From: Deltaproteobacteria bacterium
GTDB taxonomy: Bacteria > Bdellovibrionota_F > JAHFAK01
Direction: 5' to 3'
Length of the DNA: 17,985 bases
Assembly (NCBI GenBank): GCA_023250585.1
Contig: JAHFAK010000037.1
Location: forward strand, 1 to 17,985
The notes below the pieces were generated by a model, which had not been told where the DNA came from, did no database searches, and saw only the letters and a list, made by a program, of their open reading frames with translations. Positions 7,575 to 13,513 of this stretch are shown here, piece by piece (within the stretch, counting starts at the first letter, position 1; the number at the start of each line of letters is the position of its first letter). The position numbers and the translations under genes are program-made.

Positions 7575-8411
7575 ATGAAAACATCATTTGGAAATATGTT
7601 TTCAGACATACACAATGTAGAACTTGAACAATTGATGAGTGATTTTCTTAGACTACAAGTAAATGTATCTTTCAAAAAACATAAAGGCTTTATGATGACA
7701 CATGGTTTAGATACATCAAAACGAGTTCTCGATGTTGGAACGGGAAATGGATATTTTTGTGGTAAGTTAGCCCAACTCAGTCCTCATATGCAATTCATTG
7801 GAATTGATTTCAAAAAAGAAATGATAGATGAAGCAATGAAAACTCAAGCAACTCAAGGTTTATCAAACGTTCAATGGCTGCATGAAGATATTACTAACCT
7901 TTCTCCACAGTTTTTAAGTAAGAAGAAAGAATATTTTGATGGAGTGATTTTTCGCTTTGTTTTAGTCCATATAAAAGAAGTTGAGTCAGTTTTAAAAACA
8001 ACGCGGCAATTATTAAAACCTAACGGGATGGTATGGTTTTTTAGTATAGAGCTTGATTATATGAATTCAGAACCACAATATCCTGAATTTGAACTATACA
8101 AAAGAGCAACAGAAAAGCTCTATAGAACATTCGGAATTAATGGACATCTTGGAGGCAGATTGCCTGCTATGCTTAAAAAAGCTGGGTATAGAGATATATA
8201 TCTTGAAAAGGATTCTATGAGCAAAGAAGAAATTGGGCTCGAAAATTATCAGCGTTTTATGCTTTCTGAAGCGGCATTATTTCATCGCTATGCTCCAAAT
8301 TCCATAACAAAAAAAGAGTTAGAAGTGTTAACTCGTTTTGCTACAGAGATAGTACCGAAGCCACATTACCATGCTACCTACGGAAATGTTATGATCAGTG
8401 CAAGACAGTAA
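7575..8411 (+). CDS. Class I SAM-dependent methyltransferase
   Basis: A 278-residue cytoplasmic enzyme expected to transfer a methyl group from S-adenosylmethionine; the acceptor is unknown. The Rossmann-type SAM-binding core is clear: motif I VLDVGTGNG (51-59), the acidic end of strand 2 (GIDF, D78) that holds the ribose, EDIT (104-107), FDGVIFRFVLVHI (121-133) and the post-motif LLKPNG (148-151 region). The pattern is that of the Methyltransf_11/25 group, which acts mostly on small molecules, so protein or rRNA targets are less likely. The N-terminal 40 residues (SFGNMFSDIHNVE...) are helical and probably cap the active site. The ATG at 7575 has GAGGAG 6 nt upstream. First gene behind the sigma-54 promoter; its position with a hydrolase, exporter and acyltransferase suggests a tailoring step in a small-molecule pathway. 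Confidence 0.85.
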   Translation: MKTSFGNMFSDIHNVELEQLMSDFLRLQVNVSFKKHKGFMMTHGLDTSKRVLDVGTGNGYFCGKLAQLSPHMQFIGIDFKKEMIDEAMKTQATQGLSNVQWLHEDITNLSPQFLSKKKEYFDGVIFRFVLVHIKEVESVLKTTRQLLKPNGMVWFFSIELDYMNSEPQYPEFELYKRATEKLYRTFGINGHLGGRLPAMLKKAGYRDIYLEKDSMSKEEIGLENYQRFMLSEAALFHRYAPNSITKKELEVLTRFATEIVPKPHYHATYGNVMISARQ

Positions 8412-8415
8412 TAGA

Positions 8416-8508
8416 ATGAAAGTTTTATTAATACAACCTACGCTGGAGTTAATTGAAATTATTGATTTTGAGATCGAAGAAAATAACTTTTTTGAACTCA
8501 TGAGGTAG
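8416..8508 (+). CDS. Small ORF, 30 residues, start like a B12-binding radical-SAM protein
   Basis: Begins 4 nt after the methyltransferase stop, without a clear ribosome-binding site of its own (translation would rely on coupling). The product starts MKVLLIQPTLEL and continues acidic (EIEENNFFEL). MKVLLIxPP is the usual first strand of cobalamin-binding radical-SAM enzymes, so this could be the 5' stump of such a gene; it could also be a genuine small peptide or chance. No sequence downstream continues the family in any frame that I can see. Confidence 0.3.
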   Translation: MKVLLIQPTLELIEIIDFEIEENNFFELMR

Positions 8509-8532
8509 CAATGATTTCGGCAGTAAAGTGAG

Positions 8533-8542
8533 AGGAGGTGAT
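8533..8542 (+). promoter_or_regulatory. Full-length Shine-Dalgarno of the 12-residue ORF
   Basis: AGGAGGTGAT is a ten-base match to the complement of the 16S rRNA 3' end and the strongest ribosome-binding site in the window. AGGAGG ends 8 nt before the ATG at 8547, an optimal spacing. That such a site serves only a 12-codon ORF argues the ORF is translated on purpose. Confidence 0.7.
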
Positions 8543-8546
8543 AAGT

Positions 8547-8585
8547 ATGTTAGAAGGTACACCATATCAAACCATTATTGAGTAA
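8547..8585 (+). CDS. 12-residue micro-ORF MLEGTPYQTIIE: leader peptide or signal peptide candidate
   Basis: A 13-codon ORF (with TAA) encodes MLEGTPYQTIIE, driven by a near-perfect Shine-Dalgarno site. It has no secretion signal. It stands in the gap between the methyltransferase and hydrolase genes, and a 13-bp hairpin starts 37 nt after its stop, so it may be a translated leader that controls folding of the downstream RNA. Since the operon also encodes a peptide-type binding protein with a histidine kinase, it could instead be a small peptide product or pheromone precursor. Both ideas are inference; translation itself is suggested only by the ribosome-binding site. Confidence 0.5.
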   Translation: MLEGTPYQTIIE

Positions 8586-8622
8586 GAGTGACTCATTAAT
8601 CTATGTTTTTTAACAATTTCTA

Positions 8623-8655
8623 AGTGGACGCAATTATCTTTGAATTGCGTCCACT
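8623..8655 (+). other. 13-bp perfect hairpin in the methyltransferase-hydrolase gap
   Basis: AGTGGACGCAATT (8623-8635), loop ATCTTTG, and AATTGCGTCCACT (8643-8655) pair without mismatch. No T-run follows (AGATCTTGG), so it is not a classical intrinsic terminator. It could be an attenuator or RNA-processing/stability stem between operon parts, or a protein-binding dyad. A smaller palindrome GAGTGACTC (8586-8594) directly follows the micro-ORF stop. The remaining 8656-8750 shows nothing I can name. Confidence 0.6.
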
Positions 8656-8750
8656 AGATCTTGGTACAAGGGTATCAGGTTTTAGATATAAGTGAAAATT
8701 TTAATCTTAAGGCATTAATATTAGAAACATAAGAAGCAGGAATAGTTCAT

Positions 8751-9857
8751 ATGCGAAAAGATACGTTAAACAAAATATGGGTGAGCATATCGGTATTCTC
8801 AATTTGTTTATTCTTTTGTTATTACCAAGTTATGGCATCAGCAGATAATAAAATTGAAGGAAGAGAAAACGATATGGTCATACAATCATTTGATGGAGTT
8901 GCTTTGAGTGGAGTACTAACGTTACCAGCGAACGATAAAGTTCGTGGAATAATTATTATGGTACATGGAAGCTTTGTGCAAACACGCGATGGAGATCTTG
9001 ATGGAAATCAGACATGGATGTTTCCTTATGGGGTTCCTAAACGTGGGCTTTTTCGTGATATAACAAATGAATTCATAACAATAGGATTTGGAACCTATAG
9101 ATATGATAAAAGAGCAAGTGGAAAGAGTGGTGGTGATTATCAAGAAACGGATATGGTGACCCTAGTCAAAGATGTTGTTTCAATTTTTAATGTAATAAAG
9201 GCCCAATTTCCTAACATAGATATTGGTCTATTAGGCCAGAGTGAGGGTTCTCTTACGGTGTTGAAGGCATGGGAACTTGGTGCACGAGCTAATTTTATTC
9301 AGTTACAGGGTCCTGCTTTAGAGCCTTTCGATCTTACTCTTCACTATCAGAAATCTCATGCTGCTGCACCATTTTTAGCAGAAAATCTTGAAGGGCCCTT
9401 ATCACAGAAGTTTCCTTACTTAGCAGCTTTTTATCATGCTCTCTATTTTGAGGATATGCTTGAGAAAATGAGGCGTGGTAATGAAAAATACTATATGCTT
9501 GATTGGAATGGTTATAAATATCGTACCAATCTAAAAAAATATAGAGAATACCTTTGGAATGGCCTTGAAATGCTCAAGGCAGTTACGGTGCCTGTATACT
9601 TAATTATCGGAAGTAAAGATACAAATGTTCGTCCAGGAGTAGCCCAGGAAATTATCGAAAAACAGAAGATAGGAGAATATCAAAATGTTACTGTTCGAAT
9701 TATCGAAGGACTTGAACATAGCTTTCGAAAAGTATCTCCTGGTGACAATTTTGTAGATGTAATGGCCAAACCTATTTCTCAAAAGTATTTTGAAGTATTA
9801 CGTAGTTTCTATAAACAACAAGGTATTTATAATAGTAATTGTAAAAAGATTTTTTAG
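8751..9857 (+). CDS. Secreted alpha/beta-hydrolase
   Basis: A 368-residue hydrolase, probably periplasmic or membrane-attached. Residues 8-28 are hydrophobic and followed by VMASADNK, a plausible signal-peptidase site. The fold is clear: MVHGS oxyanion segment, nucleophile elbow GQSEGS with Ser164, acid Asp290 in GSKDTNVRP and His323 in GLEHSF, forming a complete Ser-Asp-His triad. DKRASGKSGG after strand 4 is typical of the serine-aminopeptidase-like/dienelactone-like group, which includes esterases and peptidases; the substrate cannot be told. A lid region lies between about residues 180 and 270. AGGA lies about 13 nt before the ATG, a weak ribosome-binding site, so expression may depend on upstream translation or structure. 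The MATE-family gene follows after 19 bp. Possible role: outside processing or detoxification of the exported product, or cleavage of an incoming signal. Confidence 0.85.
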   Translation: MRKDTLNKIWVSISVFSICLFFCYYQVMASADNKIEGRENDMVIQSFDGVALSGVLTLPANDKVRGIIIMVHGSFVQTRDGDLDGNQTWMFPYGVPKRGLFRDITNEFITIGFGTYRYDKRASGKSGGDYQETDMVTLVKDVVSIFNVIKAQFPNIDIGLLGQSEGSLTVLKAWELGARANFIQLQGPALEPFDLTLHYQKSHAAAPFLAENLEGPLSQKFPYLAAFYHALYFEDMLEKMRRGNEKYYMLDWNGYKYRTNLKKYREYLWNGLEMLKAVTVPVYLIIGSKDTNVRPGVAQEIIEKQKIGEYQNVTVRIIEGLEHSFRKVSPGDNFVDVMAKPISQKYFEVLRSFYKQQGIYNSNCKKIF

Positions 9858-9876
9858 TTAGAAATAAGGAAAATCT

Positions 9877-11250
9877 ATGAAGTTAGTAGCTTTTATTCAG
9901 AATAGAAAAATAAGAAGGTTATTTGAATTTCCACAATCACTTTATTCTCACTTTTTACTATTAATTCCACTCATAGCATCACAGTTTTTTCAGCGTATGT
10001 TTCATATTATTGATAATCGCTTTGTTGGAATACTTGGTAGTGATGCCCTCCTTATTCATAACGTCCAGTATAATTTCATTCTCCTTGGTCAACTCATGAG
10101 TGTTGCTACTACTACGAGTATGCTTGTCTTCTGGAAAAGAAAAGAAGCTCAGGGGAAACAGGGTTCATTGTTTTTAATTCATTTTTTATCAGCTCTTATA
10201 CTTAGTTTTTTATGCGCCGTAGTTTTTTTCGTTTTAAGAAGTCACCTGGCAGAACATTTTGAAATTTCATCATATTTATTACAGCTCACAAAACAATATT
10301 TTATTATCGGTATCATAAATATGGTTCTTCAGTGTATATATGGTAGTATTGAAGGCTCACTTATTGCAACCGGAAAGACAAAATATTGCATGTTCTTCTC
10401 AGCACTATTAGTAGCTGGAAACCTAGTATTGGATTTTATCTCTATCCAGCTATTTTTTACTCAAGAAAATCGGGGAATCGGAGCACCTCTTTTTTCTATA
10501 GGTTTATCGACAACATTTTTATTATTGCTCGTTATATCTATTGGGATTGTAATCATTAAAAGAGAAGCAGATGGATGGAAAAGATTTCCAATTAAAGATA
10601 TATTACCTGTTTGGTCGAGTGAAATTGGTATCGCGTTTGTACGTTCTTTACTTCCATTAATTTATATCTACCAACTAGCATTAATACATGCATCTAGGGG
10701 TTTCATTGTCAGTTATCAGTTGACGTTGCATTTAGCATATCTCTTCTGTTTACCAGTTGGAGCTGGTTTACAAATTGCCGTTAGTAATGCTTCAAAAGCT
10801 CAATCAGAAGAAAAAGATAATTCTCAATGGTTTAACGTGTTTTTTTATACTGCTCTCCTACCTACTTTTTTCTTGCTTCTTTTTGGTGCCTTAATACCTT
10901 TGCCTTTGATTAAAATTCTTTATAACTATGAGGTCCCTGCAGATCATTTTACATTCATTCCAGTTTACTTTTATGCATGTATTGTAGGACAGATAGGTCA
11001 TGTATTTTCAATCCCAATTCGCGCTCGAAAGAGAAATCTTGTGATGACTAAAAATTTTCTCATATCAGAAGCAGGAGTACTCATAGGAATTACACAGATT
11101 TTGATTTGGTTAAAGCAAGCAACCCCAGCAACAATTTGTTGGGCAACAATGGCTTTTACCGCTACATATCTATTTTTGAATAGTTATTCTCTGAGAAAAA
11201 TATTGAAAAATGAACAACAACTTCGATTTATTGAAAGTGCTTCTGTATGA
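9877..11250 (+). CDS. MATE/MOP-superfamily multidrug-type exporter
   Basis: A 457-residue polytopic membrane protein with about twelve hydrophobic segments, the normal length and count for MATE transporters. The N-terminus ([43 protein letters not shown]) has the family pattern of a first helix followed by a conserved D-x-x-(F/M)-(V/I)-G-x-x-G loop, here [17 protein letters not shown] proteins extrude organic cations or small molecules by Na+ or H+ antiport. AAGGAAAA stands about 7 nt before the ATG, and the stop overlaps the next start (ATGA at 11247-11250). The neighbours (methyltransferase, hydrolase, acyltransferase) suggest it exports the product of this cluster or protects against a toxic one. 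A Wzx-type lipid-linked sugar flippase of the same superfamily is possible given the acyltransferase, but no glycosyltransferase is present. Confidence 0.85.
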   Translation: MKLVAFIQNRKIRRLFEFPQSLYSHFLLLIPLIASQFFQRMFHIIDNRFVGILGSDALLIHNVQYNFILLGQLMSVATTTSMLVFWKRKEAQGKQGSLFLIHFLSALILSFLCAVVFFVLRSHLAEHFEISSYLLQLTKQYFIIGIINMVLQCIYGSIEGSLIATGKTKYCMFFSALLVAGNLVLDFISIQLFFTQENRGIGAPLFSIGLSTTFLLLLVISIGIVIIKREADGWKRFPIKDILPVWSSEIGIAFVRSLLPLIYIYQLALIHASRGFIVSYQLTLHLAYLFCLPVGAGLQIAVSNASKAQSEEKDNSQWFNVFFYTALLPTFFLLLFGALIPLPLIKILYNYEVPADHFTFIPVYFYACIVGQIGHVFSIPIRARKRNLVMTKNFLISEAGVLIGITQILIWLKQATPATICWATMAFTATYLFLNSYSLRKILKNEQQLRFIESASV

Positions 11251-12071
11251 ATATAAGAATACTATTAAAGTCCTTATCACATACAATCTTCAATCTGAGA
11301 AAAATGTTATGGAGATCTTCGGTAAGTTCGTTAACATTTAATTTACAGTATCACTTTCGTTCATTAGTAGGATTTATAAGAGGATTATTATGTTTACTTC
11401 GAGGGTATGTAATTTTTGATGGGGTATGGAGACCATTAATTATTGGCCCTGGGGCTCAATATTTATTAGAAGCTCAGAGTGTTATTGTAATGAGAAGTAA
11501 GCAGCAGGAAATAATCCATAGGGAGTTTGAATACTCATTATTCAAGAATGCATCGTATCTTGGTTTTATTCCTTATTGGAAGTTTCTAAATCCTCCTGCT
11601 CACACTAATACTATTTTTCGTATACAACAAGGAGCTAAATTAATCGTTTCAGAGAATACATTAATTTGCAAAGGTTCGTACATTAGCATTTGGCCAAATA
11701 AGGACCTTGATATAGGAAAGAGCGTATATATTGGTCCTAATGTAACAATTAATACCAAATGTGGAATGAGGATTGGAGATAATACAATGATCGCACATGG
11801 ATCGACCATTTGGGACTATGATGGACATCCAATATATAACGAAAATTTAGAGGGCCCTTCTGATTCTTATGGAGGTGAAAGCAGCCCAATTGTTATAGAA
11901 CAAGATGTATGGATAGGGTATGAGGTCTCGATCTTAAAAGGCGTTCATATAGGCCAAGGAGCAATTGTGGGTGCTAAATCATGTGTAACTAATGATGTCC
12001 CTCCATACTCAATTGTAGCAGGGAACCCTGCAAAGATTATTAAAAGGAATGTGACATGGCGAAAATATTAA
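11247..12071 (+). CDS. Hexapeptide-repeat (left-handed beta-helix) acyltransferase
   Basis: A 274-residue enzyme whose residues from about 120 to 265 form a left-handed parallel beta-helix of hexapeptide repeats ([56 protein letters not shown]), ending [16 protein letters not shown], the signature of the NodL/LacA/CatB/WbbJ acetyltransferases. The catalytic histidine is expected to be His194 in WDYDGHPI. These trimeric enzymes transfer an acetyl or other acyl group from CoA to a hydroxyl or amino group of sugars or antibiotics. The N-terminal 110 residues are less conserved. Its start ATG overlaps the exporter's stop (ATGA), and it overlaps the next gene by 16 nt, so translation is coupled. 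Role: an O- or N-acylation of the cluster's small molecule or of a surface sugar; not resolvable from sequence. Confidence 0.85.
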   Translation: MNIRILLKSLSHTIFNLRKMLWRSSVSSLTFNLQYHFRSLVGFIRGLLCLLRGYVIFDGVWRPLIIGPGAQYLLEAQSVIVMRSKQQEIIHREFEYSLFKNASYLGFIPYWKFLNPPAHTNTIFRIQQGAKLIVSENTLICKGSYISIWPNKDLDIGKSVYIGPNVTINTKCGMRIGDNTMIAHGSTIWDYDGHPIYNENLEGPSDSYGGESSPIVIEQDVWIGYEVSILKGVHIGQGAIVGAKSCVTNDVPPYSIVAGNPAKIIKRNVTWRKY

Positions 12072-13513
12072 GCACAGTTGTACTCGTATATAGTATATTA
12101 GTTTGCTTACATCTTTATGGTAAAGAACTAAAGATTCCACTTCACGCAAGTATGATTTCTCTTGATCCAACTGCTGTTCAGGATCAATCATCATTATGGG
12201 TCTCGCGACAAATAAACTGCCAGCTAGTAAGACTTACAAATGGAAATATTTTTAAAGAAGCTGCCAAGAGTATCCAATACGATGGTCCTCTTAAGATAAT
12301 TATAGAATTGAAGCATGATATACAATTCCATGATGGAACACAAATCAAAGCAGATGATGTAATTGCATCTTTTAATTACCTTAAAAAATCGAGGGAAGTT
12401 TTTCGTTCAATATTCCAATGGATTAATTCAATAGAAAAAGTATCCGAATCATCGTTTGTTTTTAAATTAAAAGAAGATATTCCACAGTTTCTTGATATTT
12501 TATCGTCACCTAACTATGCAATCTTTAAAAAAAGTTTTATTGAAAAAGCAAAAAAGAATAATAAGTATTGGGAAAAACCTTTGGGTTGTGGTAGTTACAG
12601 GGTTAGTCATTATAACAGTAAACCAAAAAGTGTACAACTAACACCGCTTAAAGAAGGTCTTCCCATAGTTTTTTATTTCAACAAAGAAAACCAAATTAGT
12701 AGAGAGGAATTAAATAGATATGATATTGTTAGTCTTCAAATAGAAGGAGAAAGTAAACAAAGTACTATGAACAATGCTTTTCGTATTGAAAAGATATTTG
12801 ATCCATATCATATTTTTTTAGGCCTTAATATTCTTAAGAAAAGATGGCAAAATAGAGAAGATAGATGTAAATTTTTTGCCAATCTAAATCCACAAATAGT
12901 TATTGATGAATATGTTGATTCTGCTGAATATGCAAACGATATCCTTCCAAGAGGAATTCTTGGTTATTCTAAACATATAAATTACAAAAAAATAATAGAA
13001 GAGATCGCAACAAAATCTAAGTATTCATTTGAAAATAAAAATGAACCTTTTTGTCTGACTTATTTATCAGTATCAATTCCTAAATTATATCGAGATGTAT
13101 ATACAAAAATGGTAACTTCTGTATATCAAAATATCGAAATAAAAATTCTTGATGATCCAAAACATTTCGGAAAAGATTTTCAGAAATTCGACTGTGATGC
13201 AATTATAATGGGATTAAAATCCAATACACTCGATGGATATGATTACTTATTACTTTATTCAGAAGAAGCTGCAAATATTTTTGGATTTCAAGATAAAGAA
13301 ACGATTCGTGTTATTAAAGAAAGCCAAAATATTGGAGACAGAAGCAAAAGAGCCTATGCCTATCAAAAGATAACAAGTAAAATTAGGAATGAATGTCTAA
13401 CTTTTCCTATTTTAACTATACCAATGAAAAATGTGTATATAAGAAATAATCTAATTACCCCTGAATTTGGGACCGTTCCGCTGAATGAATACTATTTAGG
13501 TTGGGTACGATGA
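12056..13513 (+). CDS. Family-5 (peptide/nickel-type) solute-binding protein, likely sensor component
   Basis: A 485-residue exported protein: an N-terminal hydrophobic segment (about 4-20) precedes LYGKELKI, a plausible signal peptidase I site (ILVC is not a good lipobox). The family-5 signature is seen at about 95-113 ([19 protein letters not shown]), and an LDP near 36-38 matches the common ...LDPxxxxxxx start of these proteins; length is normal. Family members bind oligopeptides, nickel complexes or other small ligands outside the membrane. No ABC permease or ATPase gene is near. Instead the stop codon overlaps the ATG of a histidine kinase (ATGA, 13510-13513), so it is probably the ligand-capturing partner of that kinase. 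AAGGA lies 7 nt before the ATG, and the first 16 bases overlap the acyltransferase gene. Confidence 0.85.
   Translation: MAKILSTVVLVYSILVCLHLYGKELKIPLHASMISLDPTAVQDQSSLWVSRQINCQLVRLTNGNIFKEAAKSIQYDGPLKIIIELKHDIQFHDGTQIKADDVIASFNYLKKSREVFRSIFQWINSIEKVSESSFVFKLKEDIPQFLDILSSPNYAIFKKSFIEKAKKNNKYWEKPLGCGSYRVSHYNSKPKSVQLTPLKEGLPIVFYFNKENQISREELNRYDIVSLQIEGESKQSTMNNAFRIEKIFDPYHIFLGLNILKKRWQNREDRCKFFANLNPQIVIDEYVDSAEYANDILPRGILGYSKHINYKKIIEEIATKSKYSFENKNEPFCLTYLSVSIPKLYRDVYTKMVTSVYQNIEIKILDDPKHFGKDFQKFDCDAIIMGLKSNTLDGYDYLLLYSEEAANIFGFQDKETIRVIKESQNIGDRSKRAYAYQKITSKIRNECLTFPILTIPMKNVYIRNNLITPEFGTVPLNEYYLGWVR

Noticed and set aside
8623-8655. The 13-bp hairpin as an intrinsic terminator
   Set aside because: No T-run follows the stem, and the genes on both sides point the same way with a functional logic in common, so complete termination is not supported.
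9877-12071. MATE plus acyltransferase as a polysaccharide flippase/O-acetylation pair
   Set aside because: No glycosyltransferase, polymerase or nucleotide-sugar gene is present, so an exporter of a small molecule is preferred, although not excluded.
12056-12130. Lipoprotein signal (ILVC) in the binding protein
   Set aside because: Val before the Cys is not accepted in the usual lipobox, and a signal peptidase I site at LYG-KEL fits better.
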